Assembly (NCBI GenBank): GCA_910583835.1
Contig: CAJTYM010000065.1
Coordinates: 1-14,499 of the forward strand
Length of the DNA: 14,499 bases
Direction of reading: 5' to 3'
Origin: an uncultured Lachnospiraceae bacterium
GTDB taxonomy: Bacteria; Bacillota; Clostridia; Lachnospirales; Lachnospiraceae
The notes beneath the pieces are model-generated. The model searched no databases. It saw only the letters and a list, made by a program, of their open reading frames with translations, and was not told where the DNA came from. How positions within the stretch are numbered: the stretch's first letter is position 1; each line of letters opens with the position of its first letter. This document shows positions 6,020-13,426 of this stretch, in pieces. A program made the translations under genes and the position numbers.

Positions 6020-6043
6020 CTAAAAAAAGAAATAAGTTAACAA
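6013..6043 (-). promoter_or_regulatory. BirA-type biotin operator
   Basis: On the minus strand TTGTTAAC (6036-6043), 15 bp, then GTTGACAT (6013-6020) form an inverted repeat with one perfect and one six-of-eight half site. Spacing and half-site sequence match the operators known for the biotin repressor and ligase BirA in Firmicutes. Its position over the -35 of bioB predicts repression when biotin is plentiful. The birA gene is not in the window. Confidence 0.68.
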
Positions 6044-6048
6044 TAAAC

Positions 6049-6090
6049 GCCTACATTAAAAATTGCTTTATGCAATTCGTAAATGTAGGC
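6049..6090 (-). terminator. Nested hairpin, possible terminator of the 63-aa gene
   Basis: GCCTACATT (6049-6057) pairs with AATGTAGGC (6082-6090). Inside, AATTGC (6061-6066) pairs with GCAATT (6072-6077) around a TTTAT loop, with a small internal loop between the stems. On the minus strand the tail is GTTTATTGTT, a weak T-rich run; on the plus strand it is ATTTATG. It lies 74 bases after the stop of the 63-aa gene and just before the BirA operator, so it may insulate the biotin operon from read-through. Confidence 0.42.
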
Positions 6091-6163
6091 ATTTATGAGT
6101 GTAATATTTGAGATTTTCTATTTAATTGCCGATACAGGTATCAGGGCTCCACACTTATGGCTG

Positions 6164-6355
6164 CTATTCCTTTATTTTGTCGATATCTGTCAGGTTGACG
6201 CCTGCTACTGTAAGTATGGCTTTTAAAGAAAGATATTTCGTCTTTAATTCGGCATATGTTTCGGTAGCATTTTCTTTTCGTGCCAGTAACATATATTTCT
6301 GAATATCTTCAAAATCATCAATTGCTGCTTTGGTAATTTCAAGTCCGTTTGGCAT
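6164..6355 (-). CDS. Small orphan helical protein, 63 aa
   Basis: A 63-aa protein beginning MPNGLEITKAAIDDFEDI and ending VNLTDIDKIKE. AGGTGG lies four bases before ATG 6353-6355. A plausible promoter (TTGTGG-17-TATGAT) is found upstream at 6412-6440 and a possible terminator downstream at 6049-6090, so it looks like a separate monocistronic unit. The sequence predicts three amphipathic helices (about 8-27, 30-51 and 55-62) and no signal peptide or membrane segment. The repeated spacing of Leu/Ile (YAELKTKYLSLKAILTVAGVNL) suggests a small helical bundle or a dimer. I do not recognise the family. It is divergent from the lyase gene with about 400 bases between, so a shared function is not implied. 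Confidence 0.6.
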   Translation of the reverse strand: MPNGLEITKAAIDDFEDIQKYMLLARKENATETYAELKTKYLSLKAILTVAGVNLTDIDKIKE

Positions 6356-6411
6356 ATATCCACCTACTTTCTTTTGGCTGTATTATCGTATGAAGCCCCT
6401 GTTCCATTTAT

Positions 6412-6440
6412 ATCATAACATAGCTGGAAGGAAGCCACAA
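6412..6440 (-). promoter_or_regulatory. Candidate promoter of the 63-aa gene
   Basis: Minus-strand TTGTGG (6435-6440), 17 bp, then TATGAT (6412-6417). Four of six -35 bases and five of six -10 bases match consensus. A start near 6405 would give a leader of about 50 nt. Confidence 0.48.
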
Positions 6441-6549
6441 TAATAAACAGAGGGAAAGTCTGTATGATAGTCATATAAGAGTTATTTAAATAATTATCTT
6501 TAAACACAAAAAATAATCGAAAATGCACATTTTTTGCTCGGAAATGGAT

Positions 6550-6578
6550 TTGTTTTGCGTTGGCAAAGATATTATAAT
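6550..6578 (+). promoter_or_regulatory. Candidate promoter of the polysaccharide lyase gene
   Basis: TTGTTT (6550-6555), 17 bp, then a consensus TATAAT (6573-6578). Transcription from about 6585 gives a leader of roughly 170 nt, unusually long. Upstream lie a perfect AT palindrome TTATTTAAATAA (6482-6493) and an inverted repeat AAAATG-CA-CATTTT (6520-6533), either of which could be an operator. Confidence 0.52.
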
Positions 6579-6620
6579 AAAGAGCATAGGTTATATTTTT
6601 GAAAACGGCAGTCAAATATT

Positions 6621-6712
6621 CGCGCATACCCACAGGGCACTGGCGCGGCTGCTTGGCGAATTGTTCGCGGGAATAAAAGCAGCCCATGCATATTGCTTAT
6701 CCAGCTGGGCTG
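6621..6712 (+). promoter_or_regulatory. Structured 5' leader with competing hairpins
   Basis: Within the long leader of the lyase gene, CGCGC (6621-6625) can pair with GCGCG (6643-6647) with CCC-ACA-GGG inside. GGCTGCTT (6647-6654) pairs perfectly with AAGCAGCC (6677-6684), with GCGAA-TTG-TTCGC inside. CAGCCCA (6680-6686) pairs with TGGGCTG (6706-6712). The last two stems share 6680-6684 and cannot form together. The leader ends 45 nt before the start codon. This resembles a regulatory RNA switch, but I could not match it to a known riboswitch class; part may be chance. Confidence 0.35.
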
Positions 6713-6757
6713 AGATGCTATCGGAAACTGTATAAAGAAGGAGAGGAAAGAGGAATT

Positions 6758-9700
6758 ATGACAGGAACGAAAAGACAGAGGAACAAACGGAAATGTTCTG
6801 CGCTGCTGTCGCTCTTGCTGGCAGTGGCGCTGCTGTTGGGAAGTCTGCCCTTGTCGGGATTGCATGTGCAGGCGGCAGGAGAAGAGACAGAAAGCGGGGC
6901 GGCAAAAGAGCAGGGTGTGGAAGCTGCATCGGAGACTGGCACGGCAAAGGCGCAGGATACCACATCAGCGGACAGCCGTTTTAAACACCCGGGGCTGCTC
7001 TATACCCAGGAAGGGTTTGACAAGATGTGGGACAATGTGCAGAATGAGGTGTCTCCCAACAAAGAGACCTGGGATGCCTTGTGGTGGGATACATTTTCCA
7101 ATCCTGGCTGGTGGCCGCGTCCCTTAGAGGGCGTTACGAGAGGCGGTAAGGATAATATCAACCAGCTGCGCATTGACATCAAACGTGCTCACCAGAATGC
7201 ATTAATCTGGAAAATCAGCGGCGATGAGGCGCATGGGGAGGCAGCCTGCCGGATTATCAATGCCTGGTCCTCAACCATGAAATGGCTGGGCGGAAATGCG
7301 GACCGTTTTCTGGCAGCCGGGCTTCAGGGATATGAACTTGCCAACATCGGGGAGATGATGCGCGACCATCCTGATTTTGACACGGAAGGGCTGCAGAATC
7401 TTCTGTTAAATGTATTTTATCCGATGAATGATGATTTCATGATTCGTCACAATGACGCTTATATCGGCAATTATTGGGCGAACTGGGAACTTGCGAACCT
7501 TGCTTCCATGATTTCTATCGGCGTATACTGTGACCGGGAAGATATCTATGAGCGCGCGCTGAATTATTTTAAGACCGGCAAAGGCAACGGTTCTTTCTAC
7601 CATACGATGCCCTATGTCTTTGAGCAGGATGGACTCGTGCAGTGGCAGGAGTCTGTGCGTGACCAGGGTCATACGAATCTGGGGATTGTGCTTGCCGGGG
7701 TCATTATGGAGACCGCGTGGAATCAGGGCGATAACCTGTACGATATGTCGGATAACCGCTTTATGAAAGCAGTGGAATATACGATACAGTACAATAACCT
7801 GGGGCAGGATGTCCCTTCTACAGGTTATGAATACCGAAAAGGCAAAAATGGGCAGAGCGAATGGCTCGCGGGCGTGAACCCTTACCAGCGTGGAAACTGG
7901 CGTCCGATTTATTATCAGATGTACAACCATTATGTGAACCGTAAAGGGCTTACTATGCCTAATATGGACCAGATGATTGAAAATACACAGGGAACTTACA
8001 TAGAAGGCGCGCCGGGCAACAGCCTGGATGAGTTAGGCTGGTACAGCCTGACGTATGCTAATCTGGACACGCGCATAGAAGATGAGCCTGTGGAGGGCGA
8101 ATTGACGGACGGAGTTTACCGTATCCTGTCTGCCGCTACGTCTTCCGGCAGCGAGAAATCATTGGTTGTGGACGATGAGGGAAATCTTACCATAGCTGCC
8201 AAAGGCACGAGAAACGATGAATGGTGGCTGGTTAAAAATAAAGGCGACGGCGAATATACGCTGACGAATCTGATGACTGGCAAGCGCATGCAGCTTAACA
8301 GCAATGGCAATGCAGAGAAGCACAATGGGTATTATGATTATGGGACGCAGATTGGCACAGGCGATGTGGTTGATTCGCTGACGCAGAGTTTTGCCTTTCT
8401 GGCGGAGAGTGATGGTTCGTTCCGCATTGTGCCGTCTTTGAATTACCTGGTATTGGTATTGGAAGGGAACAGCACGGCAGATAACACCCGCATTGTGCAG
8501 TGGCGCAACGATGCATGGGGTTCTTATTGGAATTCCAACAACCCGGCACAGCGCTGGACGGTGGAGAAAGCTACGGAGAAAGCCGCGGAATTTACGTTTG
8601 ACGATGAGGAGAGCGGTTTTCAGACAGATTATGCAACGCTGGAAGGAGAATACGTGTTGTGCAGCCATGGGGCAGGGAGCGCTTTATCCCTTGACGGTGA
8701 AAATGGATTCCAGACAGTCGTGACGGCTACCGGCAAAAGCGTTCTGGCAGGTGAGTCGGCATTTACGGTGTCCTTTGACATGCGCCCCAGGACAGGGAAA
8801 GAAAACTGGGCGTTCTATGCTGCGCCGGACAGTAAGAACCAGGTGCAGGCACAGGCGAATTATATCGGCGTAAAGGAACTTAATGGAACCGTTACGGCAG
8901 AAGTATGCAAAAATGGCAGCATTTCAGCAGCCGCTGCCTCTGTCAGCGAAGAGGTAGGGGCAAACAGCTGGTATAAAGTGGCGGTGGTATTCACGAAGAC
9001 GGAGACCATCCTTTATATCAATGGAAAGGAAATGGCAAGAGCGGACAGGACATATGCTGTCTCTGATATTCTGGGTGAGGACGGCATAATGCAGATTGGC
9101 AAGGCTAATCTTGTGGACGGCAAGGTTTTCCATGGCGCAATCGATAACTTTAAGGTTAGCGGCCATGCCATGTCAGGGGATGAGGCGTTGGCGGAAGCTG
9201 CGGAGTATGCGGAGGGAAGTTTGCCGGAGGTTCTGGCTGATTTTACGTTCGATGATGAGGAGCATGGATTTGCAGGAGGAGCGGCAGTTGCCACAGGCGC
9301 GTACAGCCTTAGGGACCATGGGGAAGGCAAAGCGGTCTACTTAAATGGCTGGAGGGATTTCCTGAAGGTGACGAAAGCGGACGGCAGTTCTCTTGTTTCC
9401 GGCGGTCTGCTCAAAGAAATGACCCTTTCCCTGCAGGTAAAGAAGGAGGGCGGTACTGGCTGGGTGCTTTATGCAGCGCCGGACGGTAAGAGCCCGACCG
9501 TAGGCTGGGAACAATATGTCGGTATTTTGGATAATAATGGGACTATCACGGCACAGCGTTTCAAGAATCAGGGCGTACGTGCAGAGTATGCCGAGTCTGA
9601 GGGGCGCGCTGACATCTGGCATCATATTGCCGTTGTGTTTACGGAAGATGATATTACTATCTATGACAATGGTGAGAAGAAGCAGACATTGGCAAGCAAT

Positions 9701-12700
9701 GTTCCCCTGTACGAGATTCTCGGCGGCAGCAGTATCTGGCAGATAGGCAAGGCAAATTGGGGCATGGGTGAATTTTTCCAGGGGCTTATTGATAATTTTA
9801 AAATAGTTTCCAGGGCATGGAGCGAGGATGAGGTGCGGGAAGAAGCGCTGAAATATGTAGATAAAGGGCAGCTGCAGTCTGCGGTGGATAAACAGTATGC
9901 CGAGGAAGAGGAGAAGTACAACCAGGAGCGCGGACGCTGGCAAACTTACCAGACAGCGCTGCAGACGGCGCAGGATGTATTGGCAGATGAAGAGGCAAAG
10001 CAGTCTGCAGTGGATTCGGCAGCTGAGGCTTTGATTAAGGTGCAGGCATGGATGCGCATGGATGAGGTATTGCATGATGCCATAGAGGAAACGCAGGAAG
10101 CACAATATACGGCAAAGAGCTGGGCGCCTTACCGGGAAGCTTTGGCAAATGCCAGGGAAACGTACGCGAAAGAGACCACGGATAGCGGACTTGCGGATGA
10201 GGCGGTGGAAGCAACGGCAAAAGCGCTGCGTGACGCCCAAGCTGCCTTGGTGAATAAATCGGAGACGATTGACGAGGCAAAGGCAAAGATAACCGCTATC
10301 GGCGAGGTGGTCCTGACGCCGGAGTGCAGCCGCAAGGTAATATTGGCAAGGCAGACCTGCAATCTCCTTTCAGAAGAGGAATTGGCACAGGTTGCCAATC
10401 TGCCGCAGTTGGAGATTGCGGAAGCGGCAATGACGGATTATCTGGCAGAATTTACATTTGATGACGAAGAGAGTGGGTTTATCGGCGGCCAGGCAGTGGC
10501 AGACGGCGAATACGAGATTAAGAATGGCGCATTGTATCTGGACGGAAACGGTAAGTTCCTGAATGTTGCCAAAGGAGACGGAAGCAGCTTGTTAAACGGA
10601 AGGGATGAACTGACTATTTCCTTTGCGGCAAGCCCGGAAAACGGAAACAGCAACTGGATATTCTTTGCCGCGCCCGATGCCAACGCACAGGAACTGAACC
10701 AGGAGACTTATCTAGGCATCATGGAATTTGAGCAGACATTTACATCGGAACGTTATAAAAACAGCGGCACAAGGCCGGATGCGGCGAGCGTGGCAGATGT
10801 CGACACTATCGGTTGGGTATATGTGACGCTTGTATGTACGGCGGATAAGAGTACGCTTTACATCAATGGAGAGGAAAAAGCAAGTGCAGAGAGCAGCATA
10901 GCGCTGTCTGAGATTTTTGGTGAGAACGGTGTTCTGCAGCTCGGCAAAGGAAACTGGGGAAATGGCGAATACTACCAAGGCTATCTGGACAATTTCAAGA
11001 TTCTGGGAACAGCGATGGCGGCAGCAGATATTAAGGCGGAAGCGCAGGCATTCCTGGGGACAGCTTTAAATGTCAGGAAGGTAGAGCAGACCATCCAGCA
11101 GATTAACCTGATTGGGCTTGTGGAGGTCAATATCGATGTGCGCACGAAGATTTTACAGGCACGTGAGCTTTATGAGAGCTTGACGGAAGAGGAGAAGCAG
11201 CTTGTCACCAATCTTGAAACGCTGGTGGCTGCAGAAGAGGTCTACCATGAACTGGCAATGGATGCAGAGGCTGTGCTGGCAGATATTTCTTTTGATGGCG
11301 AGGGAGGCATCCAAAGCCCTGGCATAAAAGTTGAGGCGAACGGTACGCCGGTGTTTGTAGATGACCCGGAGAGAGGGAAAGTCCTGTCTTTAGACGGAAC
11401 GGGCAGTGTTTGGCTGAACGTGACGAAAGAAGACGGCTCTTCCTTGCTGACTGGGGCGGAGGAGATTACCGTGTCTTATTACAGCAAAGCCGGAAGAACG
11501 GAAACAAACTGGGCATTTTTTGCCGCGCTCAACGGAGAACCCCAGGCATTTAACAATGAATACTATCTGGGCATTTTGGAAAATGGAAACAAGGTTACGG
11601 CGGAACGTTATCTGCATGGACGTCAGGAAGTGCCGAAAGCGGACTGCGGGACAGGGTGGAATCATATTGTAGTCGTGTATGGTTCTGATTATACGAAGAT
11701 TTATGTCAATGGAACGCTTGCCCAGGAGAAAGCTGCCAGCGGCAATCTCAAAGAAATCCTCGGTGAGGAAAGTATCTTACAGATTGGTAAGGCGAACTGG
11801 GGCGCTGGCGAATATTACAAGGGGCTGCTGGATGATTTCTCCATTTACAATTATGCCTTTTCAGAGCGCGACATTGGTATTCTGGAGGGTAAGATTGTCA
11901 ATCCAAGGCCGTTGAAAGAGAAAATCCTGGAGACAAAAGTTATCAATAAGGATTATTATACGGACGAAAGCTATGCAAATCTGCAGGCAGCAGTGAAAAC
12001 GGCACGTAAAGCCGTGGATACGGTGGTTACGCAGGATGAATTGACAGCTGCGCTGGTGGCGCTGCAGGAGGCTGTAGATGCCCTGGAAAGGCTGCCGCTG
12101 AACCATCAGGCATTGTCGGAGAAGATTGCTGAGGCGAAAGCCATTGAGAAAGGCAGTTATACGAATAGCAGCTATGCGGCTTTACAGACAGCTATCGAAG
12201 ATGCAGAGGAAGCTATAGAAACAGCATTGCTGCAGGAAGAAATAGATGCGGCATTGCAGACTCTGCAAGAGGCAATGGATAGTCTGGTATCATTTGACAA
12301 AACGCCGTTATCAGATAAAATTGCCGAAGCAAAAGCGATACAGCAAGGCAATTATACAGAGGAAAGCTATAGCGCATTGCAGACTGCCATACAGGCGGCA
12401 GAACAAGCTGCGGAGGCAGTAGAGACAGAGGAAGCGTTACAGGCAGTCATAGAAGCGCTGCAAGGAGCAATCAATGGGCTGGTGGAAAAAGATTCTGGAA
12501 ATCAGGGCGGAACAAAGCCAGGAGGACCTGGAGATTCCGGGAACACAGGAGATTCTGAGAATTCAGGAAATCAGCAAAAGCCACAGCCGCTGAAAGCAGT
12601 AAGTTCTGTCAAAGCTGTACAGCAGGCGACTGGCAAGGCTGTCAAAGTAAGTTTTGAAAAAGTCAGCGGTGCGGTAAGTTATGATATTTACCGTTCTGCC

Positions 12701-13150
12701 AAACCGGACAGTGGTTATGCGAAAATTGGCAGCGCCACGAGCAACAGCTATGTGGACAAAAAGGTAACGGCAGCCAAGACTTATTATTATAAAGTGCTTG
12801 CAAAAGCCAAGACAGCCGAATGCGACAGCGCTTTGAGCGCGAAATATGCGAAGGTGAAAGTCCTGGCAAGCCCGAAAGCCAAAGTGAAATCTTACAAGGG
12901 CAGGAAAATCACTGTTTCCTGGAAGAAGGTTAAGGGTGCGAAAGGCTACATCGTATATACATCTACGAAGAAGAACAAAGGCTTTAAAGCGGAAAAGACC
13001 TTGAAAAAAGCGTCTGCAAAGAAAACCGTTATCAAAGCAAAGAAGAATGTGAAGACATTGTATGTGAGGGTACGTTCTTACTATACGGAAAATGGCAAGA
13101 AAGTCATTGGCTCATATTCTAAGACAATACGAGTTAAAGTTAAAAAATAA
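6758..13150 (+). CDS. Giant secreted polysaccharide lyase-like protein, 2130 aa
   Basis: ATG 6758 is chosen because purine-rich AAGGAGAGG and AGAGG elements precede it and it begins a classic signal peptide (1-39: basic RQRNKRK, hydrophobic core, VQA cut); the frame to 6686 adds 24 non-signal residues. The mature order is: linker 40-74; alginate-lyase-like (alpha/alpha) toroid 75-440; ricin-type beta-trefoil 450-603 with a QRW end motif; LamG-like domains at about 607-803, 826-1017, 1228-1417 and 1506-1697; helical modules 1035-1226 and 1437-1500; three FIVAR repeats 1718-1910; Gly/Pro/Ser linker 1911-1944; two fibronectin III-like domains 1945-2130. Likely catalytic-site motifs are NYWANW (238-243) and QESVRDQGH (297-305). 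The catalytic part closely resembles actinobacterial secreted 'alginate lyase family' proteins (recalled, not searched). No LPXTG is present. The true substrate, presumably an acidic polysaccharide, is unknown. Confidence 0.93.
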   Translation: MTGTKRQRNKRKCSALLSLLLAVALLLGSLPLSGLHVQAAGEETESGAAKEQGVEAASETGTAKAQDTTSADSRFKHPGLLYTQEGFDKMWDNVQNEVSPNKETWDALWWDTFSNPGWWPRPLEGVTRGGKDNINQLRIDIKRAHQNALIWKISGDEAHGEAACRIINAWSSTMKWLGGNADRFLAAGLQGYELANIGEMMRDHPDFDTEGLQNLLLNVFYPMNDDFMIRHNDAYIGNYWANWELANLASMISIGVYCDREDIYERALNYFKTGKGNGSFYHTMPYVFEQDGLVQWQESVRDQGHTNLGIVLAGVIMETAWNQGDNLYDMSDNRFMKAVEYTIQYNNLGQDVPSTGYEYRKGKNGQSEWLAGVNPYQRGNWRPIYYQMYNHYVNRKGLTMPNMDQMIENTQGTYIEGAPGNSLDELGWYSLTYANLDTRIEDEPVEGELTDGVYRILSAATSSGSEKSLVVDDEGNLTIAAKGTRNDEWWLVKNKGDGEYTLTNLMTGKRMQLNSNGNAEKHNGYYDYGTQIGTGDVVDSLTQSFAFLAESDGSFRIVPSLNYLVLVLEGNSTADNTRIVQWRNDAWGSYWNSNNPAQRWTVEKATEKAAEFTFDDEESGFQTDYATLEGEYVLCSHGAGSALSLDGENGFQTVVTATGKSVLAGESAFTVSFDMRPRTGKENWAFYAAPDSKNQVQAQANYIGVKELNGTVTAEVCKNGSISAAAASVSEEVGANSWYKVAVVFTKTETILYINGKEMARADRTYAVSDILGEDGIMQIGKANLVDGKVFHGAIDNFKVSGHAMSGDEALAEAAEYAEGSLPEVLADFTFDDEEHGFAGGAAVATGAYSLRDHGEGKAVYLNGWRDFLKVTKADGSSLVSGGLLKEMTLSLQVKKEGGTGWVLYAAPDGKSPTVGWEQYVGILDNNGTITAQRFKNQGVRAEYAESEGRADIWHHIAVVFTEDDITIYDNGEKKQTLASNVPLYEILGGSSIWQIGKANWGMGEFFQGLIDNFKIVSRAWSEDEVREEALKYVDKGQLQSAVDKQYAEEEEKYNQERGRWQTYQTALQTAQDVLADEEAKQSAVDSAAEALIKVQAWMRMDEVLHDAIEETQEAQYTAKSWAPYREALANARETYAKETTDSGLADEAVEATAKALRDAQAALVNKSETIDEAKAKITAIGEVVLTPECSRKVILARQTCNLLSEEELAQVANLPQLEIAEAAMTDYLAEFTFDDEESGFIGGQAVADGEYEIKNGALYLDGNGKFLNVAKGDGSSLLNGRDELTISFAASPENGNSNWIFFAAPDANAQELNQETYLGIMEFEQTFTSERYKNSGTRPDAASVADVDTIGWVYVTLVCTADKSTLYINGEEKASAESSIALSEIFGENGVLQLGKGNWGNGEYYQGYLDNFKILGTAMAAADIKAEAQAFLGTALNVRKVEQTIQQINLIGLVEVNIDVRTKILQARELYESLTEEEKQLVTNLETLVAAEEVYHELAMDAEAVLADISFDGEGGIQSPGIKVEANGTPVFVDDPERGKVLSLDGTGSVWLNVTKEDGSSLLTGAEEITVSYYSKAGRTETNWAFFAALNGEPQAFNNEYYLGILENGNKVTAERYLHGRQEVPKADCGTGWNHIVVVYGSDYTKIYVNGTLAQEKAASGNLKEILGEESILQIGKANWGAGEYYKGLLDDFSIYNYAFSERDIGILEGKIVNPRPLKEKILETKVINKDYYTDESYANLQAAVKTARKAVDTVVTQDELTAALVALQEAVDALERLPLNHQALSEKIAEAKAIEKGSYTNSSYAALQTAIEDAEEAIETALLQEEIDAALQTLQEAMDSLVSFDKTPLSDKIAEAKAIQQGNYTEESYSALQTAIQAAEQAAEAVETEEALQAVIEALQGAINGLVEKDSGNQGGTKPGGPGDSGNTGDSENSGNQQKPQPLKAVSSVKAVQQATGKAVKVSFEKVSGAVSYDIYRSAKPDSGYAKIGSATSNSYVDKKVTAAKTYYYKVLAKAKTAECDSALSAKYAKVKVLASPKAKVKSYKGRKITVSWKKVKGAKGYIVYTSTKKNKGFKAEKTLKKASAKKTVIKAKKNVKTLYVRVRSYYTENGKKVIGSYSKTIRVKVKK
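8576..11848 (+). repeat. Four LamG-like domain repeats within the lyase gene
   Basis: The repeats lie at about 8576-9166, 9233-9808, 10439-11008 and 11273-11848. Each opens with a FTFDDEESGF-like strand and closes with QIGKANWGxGExxxGxxDNFKI. Repeats 2-4 also share a (F/W)LxVxKxDGSSLxxG motif near residue 40, which repeat 1 has lost. Repeats 1 and 2 are directly adjacent; helical modules separate 2 from 3 and 3 from 4. The pattern points to internal duplication followed by divergence. Such jelly-roll domains usually bind carbohydrate or form spacers. Confidence 0.85.
11909..12487 (+). repeat. Three tandem FIVAR-type helical repeats within the lyase gene
   Basis: Residues 1718-1778, 1784-1846 and 1850-1910 each show the pattern L-x-x-K-I-x-E-A-K-x-I-x-x-x-x-Y-T-x-x-S-Y-x-x-L-Q-x-A followed by a second helix (ALQxLQEAxxxL). 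Repeats 2 and 3 share SEKIAEAKAI or SDKIAEAKAI. FIVAR repeats are common stalk or sugar-binding modules of Gram-positive surface and secreted proteins. Two more divergent copies probably lie at residues about 1035-1168. Confidence 0.82.
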
Positions 13151-13177
13151 AATATAGGCTTAAGATTATGGGAAGGG

Positions 13178-13211
13178 AAGCCGGATCTGGTAAAAAGGGT
13201 TCGGCTTTTTT
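13178..13211 (+). terminator. Intrinsic terminator of the lyase gene
   Basis: AAGCCG (13178-13183) pairs with CGGCTT (13202-13207), extended inward by four or five pairs including G-U wobbles, and runs into six T residues (13206-13211). It lies 28 bases after the stop codon. Confidence 0.85.
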
Positions 13212-13212
13212 C

Positions 13213-13269
13213 TATCTTATAGGAAAGACCTTATCACGCTAAAGCGTGAAAGCGTCTTCCTATAAGATA
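13213..13269. repeat. Large palindromic element, probable dispersed intergenic repeat
   Basis: TATCTTATAGGAAAGAC (13213-13229) pairs with GTCTTCCTATAAGATA (13254-13269), 16 pairs with a single bulged A. Inside, TCACGC (13234-13239) pairs with GCGTGA (13244-13249) around TAAA. Neither strand has a T tract after the stem, so it is not a standard terminator. It sits between a terminator and the next promoter. The following bases 13270-13320 add a small ATGGGC/GCCCAT hairpin (13302-13320). The shape resembles REP or MITE-like intergenic palindromes. Confidence 0.5.
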
Positions 13270-13348
13270 AAAAATAATATGCGCACTCGCACAAGAGGAG
13301 GATGGGCATTTCCAGCCCATTGATTATATCAAACAAGTAAAAAATCTG

Positions 13349-13377
13349 TTGTCGGTATCTATGGAATGAATTATAAT
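13349..13377 (+). promoter_or_regulatory. Promoter of the hemerythrin-like gene
   Basis: TTGTCG (13349-13354) and consensus TATAAT (13372-13377) are separated by exactly 17 bp. Transcription from about 13384 gives a 43-nt leader with the ribosome binding site AGGAAG at 13413-13418. Confidence 0.68.
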
Positions 13378-13426
13378 AGAGGAAAGAATTTCTCAAATTA
13401 TGAAAAGAAGAAAGGAAGTGCGGAAC

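Noticed and set aside
6364..6687. Minus-strand ORF of 107 aa in the divergent intergenic region
   Set aside because: It has no ribosome binding site and an odd composition, and it overlaps both candidate promoters and the structured leader; most likely a chance ORF.
6707..6718. GGGCTGAGATGC resembles the GGGCTGAGA box of TPP riboswitches
   Set aside because: The partner helices and the ACCTGATCTGGATAATGCC-like second half are absent before the start codon, and the downstream gene is not a thiamine gene.
6686..6757. Upstream in-frame ATG at 6686 for the lyase gene
   Set aside because: It has no ribosome binding site, and the extra 24 residues would precede a well-formed signal peptide that starts at ATG 6758 behind purine-rich Shine-Dalgarno elements.
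9341..10240. Minus-strand ORF of 299 aa inside the lyase gene
   Set aside because: It is the antisense shadow of a clearly coding plus-strand frame, rich in Cys, Arg and His with no family resemblance. Other antisense ORFs at 7406-7930 and 8159-8668 were rejected for the same reason.
13302..13340. Possible 12-codon leader peptide ATGGGCATTTCC... after AGAGGAGG
   Set aside because: The purine tract directly abuts the ATG, too close for a working ribosome binding site, and the stretch lies upstream of the mapped-looking promoter at 13349-13377.
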